From positions 2,914,001-2,978,000 of the forward strand of contig NC_089430.1 in NCBI RefSeq assembly GCF_026210795.1: a stretch of 64,000 nucleotides of DNA, written 5' to 3'. Position 1 is the stretch's first letter; each line of letters opens with the position of its first letter. The notes beneath the pieces were generated by a model. It searched no databases. It was not told the DNA's origin and was given only the letters and a program-made list of their open reading frames with translations. The DNA comes from Rhizophagus irregularis (lineage: Eukaryota; Glomeromycota; Glomeromycetes; Glomerales; Glomeraceae). This document shows, piece after piece, positions 49,309 through 62,396 of the stretch. The position numbers were made by a program, and so were the translations under genes.

Positions 49309-51293
49309 TTAATATTTTTTGAATTTAGAAAATTTTTTTAATTTTTCTTATTAATATTTTTAAAATGCAAATTTTTCCTTTTAATTATTTTTGAATTTTC
49401 AAATCAAATTATTATTTTATATAAAAACTTTGTAAATATATTATATATATAATAAGTAATTTTAGTAAATCTGCTTTACAATTTTTTTAATATATTTTCA
49501 AACTTTAATTATAACTTTTATTTTTACTTTTTATAATTTTTATTCTAAACTTATATAAATAATATGGATATTTGAGATTCTTTTTTTTATCTAAATATAA
49601 AAGGTAAAAAATATTGTTGTATTTTTTATTTTATATTTAAAGATTCTTTATTATTAATAATAAATAGTAGATAAGTTAATTATTAATATAAAAAAAAATG
49701 AACTATATAACTTCAAAAAGTTTTTCATTTCTAATTAAAAGATATTTACTTTTTTTTGAAATATTATTTCAATATTTATTAAAAGTTTATGTTACTTCTT
49801 TTAGTATAACTGATATTATTCTACTAAAATACCTTATATTTCTATTTATTTCTATATTATTATTCTATATAGATAAAATCATAAAAATATTAAAAAACTA
49901 GATTATAAAAATAAGTATTAAAAATAAAAAATGATAATTTATTTTGAAATATTAGGTAATAATTAATAAAAAGAAATTATAACAGTAATAGATTTTAATA
50001 AAAATATAATTTTTAAAGTTTTATGTATTTTAGTTTTTAGGTTATACTTTTAATTATTCAAAAGAATTAATAGTATTTCATTTTTATCTTAAAAGATAAT
50101 ATCAATTAAAAATTAAATTTTCTATTAACCTAGTTATTGATAATTAATTACTAATAGTAAGGTACTACATATAGTAATTTTATTATTAATTAAATTACTA
50201 AAAATAATCTTTATTATTAGTTCTTAATTATAAACTTTTGATACAATATTTAGATTACTAATTCTGACTTTTAACAATTAAGATATAATATTTATATGAA
50301 TAAATATGACTTATAATACTCTTATAATATTTTATTCTTTATTTTAAAATTGTTCTTATTACTAAAATCATATCACTATTCTTATTATTGGTACATTATT
50401 ATATTACTAATTCTTGGCATTATATTATTAAATCTTTTATATTGTTTATAATGGATTTATTTTAAACAATACTAACTTATTAAATAATAAAAATTATTAT
50501 TAATATAATTCCTATTATTTATATAATTTTTCATTTTTTCATAATATTTTTTTTTTCTTTTAACTAAAAGATTATTTCTATTATTTTAAATTATTTTAGT
50601 TTCTTTAAAAATTGTTTATATAAAAATATGCTATAATTACTAATATCTTTTTTTTTTAATAATAAACAATTAAAATTCCATAATTTTAAAGGAAAAACTC
50701 CTTTGATTAAATCTATAAATATTAATATTGCTTTATTTAATTATTAATTATTATTATTTTTTTTATTGAGTAAATGTTTATATCAAATTGTAAAAAAAAA
50801 AGACAAATAAAAAGTCATTGATTATAACTCTTTTATAAAAATTCCAATATACCTGTTACAACACATGTAAATCATTTCTTAATTTATAAAATTCTCACGG
50901 ATTTTTACTATATTTGTCTTAATTACAACCGTTTTTTCGCACCACATACGTGTAAAACTTTCCATTACTAGAAATGTAGAAAATGATAAAAACCAATAGA
51001 TATCATAAAATCATGCAACGTCATGCTATAAGTGATCACAAGGTATTAATATGGTTGTTACACAAGCTTAATTAGATTCGAGTATTTAAAGAACCGCTTG
51101 TTGATAAAATTTTCCCTACCAAAAAGTTGTTATCAATATTGTTAAGGTAAAATAATATTTCAACAATATTATTTGTGTTTTTGGTGTGGGTTTTATAGTT
51201 TCTTACTTATTTATTATCATTGGTTTAAACAGTTAGTTAATGGTCTGTAATTCTGAGAAGAGAATAATTTCATAGGGAAAAAGTTTTTTTTGC

Positions 51294-51301
51294 TATATAA
51301 A
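51294..51301 (+). promoter_or_regulatory. TATA box of the histone H4-like gene
   Basis: TATATAAA lies 37 bp upstream of the ATG at 51331, in a locally less AT-rich stretch. If transcription starts about 30 bp downstream, the leader would be only a few bases long, so another start upstream remains possible. Confidence 0.45.
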
Positions 51302-51330
51302 CACGATACGGGTTAAATCAAACCATTGTA

Positions 51331-51782
51331 ATGGCTAAGACTCCGACGCCCCGTCCAAAAAGCGGTAAAGGACTTGGAAAAAGTGCTAAAGTTAGTGCAA
51401 TGCGGCATAGGGTAAATATTTAAAGTAAATACTAAGTTGATTGGATTGCCTATTCACTTTTTAACTGAAGAATAATTTATTTTATTTTTAGAAATTGCTG
51501 CGTGAGAACATCAAAGCGATCACACGACCTGCTATTCGAAGAATGGCACGTCGAGGTGGCGTTAAACGAATATCGGGCGAAATATATGAAATTGCAAGAA
51601 CTTGTATAAAAGATTTCGTCACGGATGTTCTCAAAGACTGTGTTTCCTATGTAGAATATGAACGAAAAAAAACGGTGGGTGTTATGGAGATGTTGTTGGC
51701 CCTCAAAAGACAAGGACGAACTATATATGGGTTCGATCATGAAATCAGAGGACGACACACCCATGCACATTTTCATTATTAA
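51331..51782 (+). CDS. Divergent histone H4 variant
   Basis: Exons 51331-51411 and 51492-51782; 123 aa, against about 103 for canonical H4. The histone fold is clear: [26 protein letters not shown], and [13 protein letters not shown]. The N-tail starts [17 protein letters not shown], keeping GKGLGK but inserting VSAM before RHR, so the usual K16-K20 spacing is changed. The core has many substitutions ([33 protein letters not shown]). After YGF there is a His-rich extension ([15 protein letters not shown]) absent from normal H4. The single intron falls right after RHR. It is a nuclear, nucleosomal protein by family; a specialised or meiotic variant is inference. It starts the gene-dense part of the window. 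Confidence 0.9.
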
Positions 51783-52387
51783 TAAGAATATCCGTCCCCA
51801 AAAATTTTTGGATTATTTCTTGTATAAAATTGTGACATTGAGAGTTTATCTATAGAGATATAAATAATTCATAAATTATCTGGTCGATACTTGATTCTCA
51901 TTATTTTTTTCTACCGTTATCGATTTTCTCTCCAATTTAAACACTTGTTAAATATAAATTCTATTCTCTGCAAATAACTATCCGTCACCTCTTATTATAA
52001 AAAAAAAAATTAAAATGTATCATAAAAATGAATTTAAAAAAAAATTATGAAAAGATGAGATGTATTTAAATAAATACTTCTCAAACCTAAAAATCATAAA
52101 TCTATATTTTAAAATATTTATTTTTTAAAGATGTTTAAATCTAGATCAAAATAAATTCGAATTATTAAAATTTATCATATATTCATGATTTCAAATGTAA
52201 ATACGCAGCAGCTGAACGCAAAAAAATTGAGCATTACCGTTTTCACGAAAATCAAGATCTAAATTTGGTATCATAATATTTAGTCAACATCTCCGTAAAA
52301 GTTACACTGCTTTCTATTTGTCCAGTAATCTACTAATTATTTGAACATCTCATTTGAGCGTTTCTTTGATTTAATTCTTCGTATTAT
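51783..52387. other. Intergenic region between H4 variant and SelO
   Basis: 605 bp, AT-rich, holding the 3' region of the histone gene and the SelO promoter. No canonical stem-loop of replication-dependent histone mRNAs was noticed. No ORF. Confidence 0.5.
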
Positions 52388-54717
<2,330 letters not shown>

Positions 54718-55106
54718 GATTTGTTTTTTTTATGCATACACTCATTTATTATTCATTCATTTATTTATTTAAAACACACTTTAACAAACTAATGTTTTAT
54801 ACTGATAAAATGTATATTAGTATATAAAATAATTAATAATCGATATTATTTAGGCATTAAATTTTAATAAAGTATTAAAAGATGAAAATAATATAAGTAA
54901 TATAATGTATTAAATGCAATAAATAAATATAAAGTAGACAAATAAAAAAATTTTTTTTTTTTACGTGAGATTTTAGAGTTATTTAAATAACTCCTATAAT
55001 TAGATAAGAAATAAATTAACCCTTTTTGCTAAACATATTGTGTTTTTGTACTGTGATATTTTGTTTGTTACACTTTTTTTTTATGTGAAATGATATTATT
55101 GATAAT
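54718..55106. other. Convergent intergenic region, SelO and UBTD-like
   Basis: 389 bp between two stop codons of facing genes; very AT-rich with several AATAAA-like signals on both strands. No gene. Confidence 0.55.
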
Positions 55107-56224
55107 TTAAATTTTTTCAGAAATAAAAGTTTGTAATATTTGACCATCCTCGAGTGAAATATCATGTAATTTCGTTCTATCATCAAACATACGACCTAAA
55201 AAGAAAAATCTAATATTGAACCTTTTAATATCAATATTTTGGTCCGTACATAATTTTACTTTTAAAGTAGCAATAGTATCCAATTTTGGATTATAATTAA
55301 TTTTAACATCTCTTGTACTTGTTGATAATCTTATTGTAAAAGTGTGTCCTGGACCAACAATTTCTTGTTCAGCAAGTAATTTAGTATCAAGGTTTTCAAC
55401 ACGTTGTGATGTACCTTCATCATAATTATTGTCCGTAATAAGATTTGTCGGATCAACGATACAATATATGGGTATAACATATCTATTTCCAAGTTCATCA
55501 TAACAACCATCAGATAAATTTCCCGTTGGTATAGTAATATTTGCAGAATCAATAATAGCTTGAGATAAAGTCAAATCTTCTGATTCACATGAACATCGAA
55601 GAGCTTGCCAAATTTCCAAACGACCCTTAAAATAAAAAAAAAAATTAAAACTTTTGTCCTAAATTCCATGATATTTCATTATCATTTATCATTCTTACTT
55701 CATAACTAGGTGCAGTATCCCAAAACGCGTCACGTTGTCGTTTTAAATTATATATAGTTATTGGAGAATCCGCTGTCCATGTTATGCCTTTTTTAATGAG
55801 TGGCCTATTACCTATAATTTAAAAATAAATATTACTCAATAATAAGAATTATAAACAATGTATCTAATCTATGGTTTTTTTGAAAAATAAATAATTTGGA
55901 ATAATTATAGGTCATTGATAACAATTGAGATAGTATTGATAGGATTCCACAATCAACAAATTTGGGAAAATTTATTTACAAAACATTTATTATTTTAAAG
56001 AAGCATCGATTTCTATTCATTCAATTAATAATATCTGTTAAATTTTTTTCTATAAATATTTTTCCTAATATTCAAAACCGATTTTGAGTGGTCACCCCAA
56101 TATCATCTGATTATTGAGTTGTCCAATTTATCTTTATAATCTCACCTCCTCTAGGAATAGGGTTACCATCGGCCCCTTCTTGCCTGAGAGAATCATCATC
56201 ATTTCTTGAGGAACAACAACCCAT
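55107..56224 (-). CDS. UBTD-like ubiquitin-domain protein
   Basis: Exons 56224-56146, 55811-55699 and 55625-55107; 236 aa, in frame. The N-terminus MGCCSSRNDDD is a strong myristoylation and palmitoylation signal. Exon 2 and the start of exon 3 encode the UBTD signature: RQRDAFWDTAPSYEGR, IWQAL, SQAIIDSANITIPTG and YDELGNRYVIPIYC. The last 80 residues form a ubiquitin-like fold (FTIRLSTSTRDVKI, FFLGRMFDD, LEDGQILQTFI) without a C-terminal di-glycine. Metazoan UBTD1/2 bind ubiquitin pathway enzymes; membrane anchoring is inferred from the acylation motif. Divergent from COX6 with 933 bp between starts. Confidence 0.92.
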
Positions 56225-57157
56225 AAGTTTCTAATGGAAATTTTTGATGACTTAATTTGACTAGAATGAAAAGAAAATATAATATATATATTAAATGTCA
56301 AAAGTCGCGTAAAAAAAGTATCCGTAACGCGTTCCAAAATGTAAAAATAGATTAAATGTGATAAAGTATTTGTTTATGCTTTGTTTTTTAAAGAAAAACA
56401 ATTAATAATGGAAAGAACGGCTCTAAATGTGACGCTTTCAAGCAAAAGAACGAATCAAATGGTCAAAAGATAAATTATTCGAACTAAAAAAGAGTTAATA
56501 ATTTTAAATAATGAAGTAAATTAGTATCAATAAAAGAATAAAATTATTTTTTGTGTTCAAGATTATTTAAAAAAAAAAAGAAAGTAAGAAAGAGAACATT
56601 TTCAGTTGAATTTCATAATGCGATACATGTGTCGTGTAACTAATATAATTATATCGATTGGCTAAAAATATAGGAGGTTATTTTTTTTGACGTTTGTCAA
56701 ATGACGATTATCGATAATAGATCAATTCCCATGAATAGATTTTCGTTTAACCTTGAACTTTAAGTTAATTTTTGCTGATATCAGATATCTCGGTATGTAT
56801 GTATATATTGCCTGATTTTCTTTTAAAAAAAAAAAATTTTTTCGCGGTAACAATCAACACCTTCGTTCTTCGGACCAAACAAAAAAATTATTGTATTTAT
56901 TAATTTGTTTATTTTGCCTTTTCTATAAATATAATGGAATAAATTTTGTTTGTTAATTTTGGTTTAAATTCTTTTTTTTTAGCATTTGGTCTTTTCTTTT
57001 TTGAATTTAGTATTGTATAGGTAAGAAATGAAAGGGAAGACTATACTCCATATATACAAAGCATTACTTAATGATATTTTAATGAATAGACTTACTATTA
57101 GTGTAAAATATATGTTCCCTTTTGAGGCTCAAAATATCTTTTTTCACTCATCAGAAA
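56225..57157. promoter_or_regulatory. Divergent promoter region, UBTD-like and COX6
   Basis: 933 bp between two start codons. It contains long poly-A and poly-T tracts (56570-56580, 56826-56840, 56980) and a GTAAG at 57020 that might begin a 5' leader intron of COX6. No coding ORF of note. Confidence 0.5.
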
Positions 57158-57670
57158 ATGTATAGACTTAATGCTATCACTCGACCAAGAACTTTCTTGA
57201 GTAATAATCGAATTGCGGTGCGTGCTGCTAAAATTAGTCCCCCTTTAACATATAAAGGTAAGACTATTTATTACTTAAATATAACAAAATTTTAAAAATT
57301 TTTTTTTTTTATAAAATTAACCTTTTTTTAACAATTAGGAGTTCGTCTTTATTCTGATGCTCATGAAAGTGAAACTTTTGAAGAATTTACTGAACGTTAT
57401 GTTAAATTCTTTGAAGGAGTTGATGATCGTTTTGAATTATCGAGAGGTTTAAACAATTGTTTTGCTCATGATTTAGTACCAGCTCCATCTGTCATTGAAG
57501 CTTCACTTAGAGCTGCTAGACGTGTAAATGATTTTTCAACTGCTGTTAGAGTTTTTGAAGGTTTGAAACAAAAAGTTGAAAATGATGGTCAATATAAACA
57601 ATATTTGGAAGAATTGAAGCCAATTAAAGAAGAATTGGGTATTTTGACCAAAGAAGAATTAGGTCTTTAA
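57158..57670 (+). CDS. COX6: Cytochrome c oxidase subunit VI (Cox6/Va)
   Basis: Exons 57158-57257 and 57339-57670; 143 aa. The first 35 or so residues (MYRLNAITRPRTFLSNNRI) form a basic amphipathic mitochondrial presequence. The mature part begins near YSDAHESETFEEFTERYVKF and continues through the conserved GVDDRFELSRGLNNCFAHDL, VPAPSVIEASLRAARR and FEGLKQKV, all diagnostic of the nuclear-encoded helical subunit on the matrix side of complex IV. Length matches the family. One phase-1 intron. No anomalies. Confidence 0.95.
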
Positions 57671-58338
57671 AAAAAATATATATATTATATATTTATTTGG
57701 TGAGTATTTGAATTCTCTCTCTTTTTTTTTATTTTTTTAATTGTACAAATAATGTGAGAATTTTAATTTAGGATTAAATCTTATGTATATAAAAAAGAAA
57801 TAAATGATGATATTTATTTTATGATTTTTACAAGTGATTTTTTAATAATTATATTGATTTAACATCCTAAAAGTAGGTTATATCAGAGCATATAATTTTT
57901 CATATTAATAAATTATATGTTTCACCAATGATATTGGTTAGTAATAAGTTTGTATGATAAAAATAAAGTTCTTCTTAAGTAGGAAATTAAATTATTAATT
58001 ATCATAACATAAATATTTTACAACCTATAAAAGGAAGTAGAATTAAATTAGTAAAAAGTTCTTATCGTCGAATTTTAAGAGTTAAGAAAAAAATTTTTTT
58101 TTTTCAAATTTCAACTATCTTTATTTTATTATAAATGAACAAAAATCATCATTTTTTTTTTTTGGCATATATGTGTGTTCTTTTCTTTTTAATATACATA
58201 ATCAATAATTACAATATTATTTTTTTCTGGGCGTTAATGATTAAATAAAGATTGCAAGTTTAAAACAAAAATTAAAAAAAAACCAAAAAGTTCGTTCCTA
58301 AAGAAATGATAATAATAATTAAACATCTAATTTTTATT
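57671..58338. other. Convergent intergenic region, COX6 and Mpv17-like
   Basis: 668 bp between two stop codons. AT-rich with poly-T and poly-A runs; 3' untranslated regions of both genes. No ORF. Confidence 0.5.
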
Positions 58339-59299
58339 TTAGTCATCTAGTTCATCTTGATCTTTGTTATCAAGTTTACGTTGTTGAACTTTTTTCGCTT
58401 TAGTATTAGCTATGACACCAAAAACAAATCTAATATAAAAAATTAAAAATAAATGAATTATTAATTACTTGTGATAAAACAAAAAGCGTAAATGAGAAGA
58501 CTTACCCAACAAGATTAAAAAATGGTACCCATAACTGTGGAGGCAAGAATCTTTGAGCGAAACCCATTGCCATTGGTGAAACGATCCAACTCATCTTCAT
58601 AATAGGCCATAAAGACTTTCTAACCGTTTTTCTTATTTGAGCTGGATCATTTATACCTCCGATGACTGCCATGGCAATTAAATATACTGAATAAGAGGAA
58701 ATTAAATTATCGTGAGTAAATACAAAAACCGATCAAAAGTTATCAATTTATCACATAATAAGAATTGACATAATCGCGAAAAAAAAACATACCTGTATTT
58801 TGAATCGGAGTGATGATTAATTGAGATGTAAGAATTTGCATCAATTTGGAACTATCACCGGTACGATTTTTAAATAATTTATTAAGCATCTCAAAAAGTA
58901 AATGGTTAAGAGGTCCACTTACCAAGAAACCTAGAATGTTTTTAAATGATCAATCAAAATAATAATAATAATAATAAAATAAAATAAAATAAAATAGTAT
59001 TTTCTCAATTATATTTAATACTCAATTAAGCAAAAATACACACCATACAAGGCCATTTTTAAGATTTTTTCATCAATAAGATTACTTTGGTCTATTTCTT
59101 TGGCTTTTCCCTTTCTTCTCCTACTTGTTCCGCTTAACTCCTGAGCAACAAATTCTTGAAGACCCGATAACACCCCTGAAGTTATTGCTTTTGTTCTTAA
59201 AGGGTTTGTATGTAATTGTTGAAGGTAAAGTGCCAACAAATACGATGGAAAAGATTGAGACTTTTCTTTAATAGGAACAGGTTTCGACTGTGCAGTCAT
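58339..59299 (-). CDS. Mpv17/PMP22 family membrane protein
   Basis: Exons 59299-59044, 58930-58793, 58686-58506 and 58429-58339; 221 aa, in frame. Pattern of the family: N-terminal YLLALYLQQLHTNPLRTKAITSG (first helix), GFLVSGPLNHLLFEML, LTSQLIITPIQN, then WPIMKMSWIVSPMAMGFAQRFLPPQLWVPFFNLVGFVFG ending in a charged tail. These are four-span proteins of the peroxisomal or mitochondrial inner membrane, thought to act as channels. The sequence does not decide the organelle; the lysine-rich insert after the first helix (RRRKGKAK) resembles peroxisomal members. It lies 274 bp downstream of the SGNH hydrolase stop on the same strand. Confidence 0.9.
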
Positions 59300-59573
59300 A
59301 TTTATTATTATATATTAAAAAAAAGACGAAAATGAGAAAAAATGAAAGGAATGGCGTTATTATATGATGATGGTCATTTCATCGGCAGATCAACTGATTG
59401 TAACACAATTTATGGAGATCATAAACGTTTTTTCTTAAAGATTATTTTTATTATTAATAATGTAAAATAGTAAATAGTATGAATAGTATGAATTTATCGA
59501 TATCTTTACATCCAATCGATTACGTAATCCTAAAACCAGTTTTAAGATTACTTGCTTTGGATTTTATATAGTA

Positions 59574-60692
59574 CTATACTAAAAAAGTTAAAAAAATCAA
59601 ATCTCCCATGGTATCATAACCGTAAGGTGTTAAATGAATACCATCAGGTTGATAATACGTTGAGTTATTAGGAATTTTACTTGCTATATCAAACGGTGTT
59701 ACTTTAGGATCTGTATAGTTTCTATAAAAAAAAGTATATTATTTAAATTATAATAACGATATAAAAATGTAAAAATTTATACACATTGTGTCAATTCTAA
59801 CCTTATCAAATCATTTATTTGAAGTCTTGTCGGTTCATGCTCATCCTAAACATAATAAATATATACATAAGAAAGTAAAAAGATTAAAGTGTTAAGATAC
59901 GAACGTTTTTTAAAGATTTTCATAATAATAACTTACATTATTAAAATCTAGAATAGTTAAAGCTAATACATTTGCACCACTACTTTCACAAATAAGATAA
60001 AGATTTTTTAATGCAGCAAATATTTTATCAGATTTATAGCGGTTAAAACAATCATTTGTCCCTAAAAATAAGAGGAGAAATTAAAAAAATTTATTATAAA
60101 ATAGAATTAAATATATTTCAACAAGGCCATAAATGTTATTGTTTTCAGCAAATGTTTGTTCTTTATGCAATGTATTCTAGAAGTGATCCAGTCATCCAGT
60201 TACAAAATATTAAATAATGCTGAGTATATAGAATTCAACAAGGCTAAACAAATAACAAAATGTGAAAAAAAAAATTTTCGCGAGAAAAAAAAATCTCGTT
60301 ACCTCCTAATATGACAACCCAATCGAAAGATTTTCCCTTTGCAGCTTGTTGCTTTAAAGATTCACGAAGACGTCTTTCGAATCTTCCATCTACTACGCGA
60401 TCTCCTGATTGTCCGTTTACAACTATCTATATTTTTTAGTTTAAGCCAAAGAAAGGTTTATTATGCGAAAAAAAAGACATTTAGACATTTAAAAATTTTT
60501 TTATTTTACGTCAGCTTGTATTGAAGCTTTCTCAAAATCTTTCTTCAGTTGAATCGCATAAGGATGATATGTTTGATTGCGCTGAGTATATCCTACTGTC
60601 AAAGAATCTCCTAATAAAAGGATTGAAACTTGAGAAACAACAATCGCAACGTTTAACAAAATGAATAATAAAATATACTTAAATGAATTCAT
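59574..60692 (-). CDS. Secreted SGNH/GDSL-type hydrolase
   Basis: Exons 60692-60510, 60426-60303, 60061-59937, 59845-59802 and 59721-59574; 207 aa, in frame. A signal peptide covers residues 1-21. SGNH blocks: block I GDSLTVGY (Ser30), block II Gly in VVNGQSGDRV, block III GGTND (Asn), block V DGIHLTPYGY (Asp185, His188). These enzymes hydrolyse acyl or acetyl esters; substrate cannot be told from sequence. The 44-nt exon 4 is small but keeps phase. Start chosen for the signal peptide. It diverges from the APS kinase gene across a 555-bp spacer with tandem repeats. Confidence 0.92.
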
Positions 60693-61247
60693 TGTGATTT
60701 TCTAGATTCACTTTTTTTCTATACAGCATATGTTTATAAATAAAATAATAAAATTGGCTAACTTATGATACTCCCATTTTGGGTTTCTTTCACTTTATTA
60801 TATCAGTCAACCATTAACTTAAATTCGCGTTTTTATTTTCACTTTATTCTATTAATATGGAAGAATCGGATTAAAAAACCATTAACTTAAATTCGCGTTT
60901 TTTTTTAATTTCTTTTCACTTTATTCCATTAATATGAAAAGCATCGGATTAAAAAGGTTCACCAACTATTAACTTAAATTCGCGTTTTTTTAATTCCTTT
61001 TCACCTTGCTCCGTTCATATGAAAAGAATAAGGTTCGCCAATCATTAACTTAAATTCGCGTTTTTTTTTTTAGTTAAAAAAAAAATTTTAGCCCCCGTAG
61101 CGCCCCGTATTTTTGTATTACATACATTAATCTCAGATTCTCGGATCGAAGATCACATAAAAGTAACTTTATCCGATATGTAAAAAAAAAAAAGTTATAT
61201 ATCCTTAATATTCTTATTTTAATTTTTAAAAGAACTTAAACTTATTT
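60693..61247. promoter_or_regulatory. Divergent promoter with four tandem repeats (60813-61062)
   Basis: ATTAACTTAAATTCGCGTTT occurs four times, at 60813, 60881, 60968 and 61043, spaced 68, 87 and 75 bp. Between copies is a second conserved block, CACTTTATTCYATTAATATG followed by GAATCGGATTAAAAA. The repeats sit between the starts of the SGNH hydrolase and APS kinase genes, so both could be controlled by them. CGCG inside an otherwise AT-rich context makes the block stand out as a possible binding site. Confidence 0.7.
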
Positions 61248-62181
61248 ATGATGTCTACAAATATTACTTGGCATGAAGGACAAGTAACTCGTTCAGAACG
61301 AGAAAATTTACTTAAACAAAAAGGTTTAACGATTTGGTTTACCGGACTTTCCGCTTCTGGTAAATCAACTTTAGCAAGTGTTCTAGAACAACATTTATTA
61401 CATTTAGGTATATCTAGTTATAGACTTGATGGTGATAATATTAGATTTGGATTGAATAAAAATTTAGGCTTTGGTCCGGATGATCGTACTGAGAATATTC
61501 GTAGAATTGCAGAAGTAAGTTAAATAATATTTTAAATTTCTTTTACAGTCAATGTTAATTACGTAAGTTTAACTAAAATCCAAATAATAAATAATTGGAC
61601 TTATAAAAAATGCCAACACTGTTTATTAATTTACTTATAAATTCATTATTCTTAATATTGAATTAGGTTGCAAAACTTTTTGCGGATTCTACAACAATTG
61701 CGTTGACTTCTTTTATTTCACCATATAAAGCTGATCGTGATTCTGCAAGAAAATTGCATGAAGATAATGGTATCCCATTTATCGAGGTTTTTGTTGATGC
61801 ACCTCTAGAAGTTGTTGAACAACGTGATCCAAAAGGTTTATATAAAAAAGCAAAAGCCGGGGAAATCAAGGGTATTTATTTTTTATTCATATTTTACATA
61901 AAATTCATAAAGTCATTGAATAGGATAAACAATTAAATTGTATTTATAGAATTTACCGGTATTTCTTCTCCATATGAACCACCAACATCTCCTGAGTTAC
62001 ATATTCAAACTGATAAAACTACAATAGAAGAAAGTGTAAAGGTATGGTTCTTTTATATATTTAATATATGCAAAATTAATTAATTAAATAATATTTTTTA
62101 TTTTTTTATTTTTTTTTAATTTTTTATTAACAGATTTTAGTGAATTATCTAAAGGAAAAAAAATATATTTCTACATTATAA
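61248..62181 (+). CDS. MET14: Adenylyl-sulfate kinase (APS kinase)
   Basis: Exons 61248-61514, 61667-61871, 61950-62041 and 62134-62181; 203 aa (202 if the second of two adjacent ATG codons is used), matching the usual length. Motifs: NITWH near the N-terminus, P-loop GLSASGKST (33-41), [59 protein letters not shown] and the C-terminal INYL-like VNYL. It phosphorylates adenosine 5'-phosphosulfate to PAPS in cytosolic sulfate assimilation. Converges with the P450 reductase gene with 215 bp between stops. Confidence 0.96.
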
Positions 62182-62396
62182 ATAATTATGTAAAATGCTA
62201 AATCTCAATAAATCAAGTTTTTTTAATGATTTAAAAAGCGTATAACAAATGTTTATATAAAAAAAAGTTCAAAATTTTCAATTGTTAATTTAAAAAATAA
62301 ATATGATATTTAACGTCTCCATCAAGGAGACGATAATCTTTTTTTACGTCTATATATGAATCTGTCAAATTATTGTAACGAATATTATTTTACATC

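Larger units (their letters stand above)
47502..51293. other. AT-rich spacer with one foldback and one retroposon tail
   Basis: 3.8 kb without a supportable gene. ORFs at 48553-48855 and 49698-49901 are low-complexity (Phe, Leu, Ile, Tyr, Lys). The known contents are the CACTG foldback at 48279-48562 and the polyadenylated repeat at 49090-49308. The last 400 bp are less AT-rich and presumably include the histone promoter. Confidence 0.55.
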
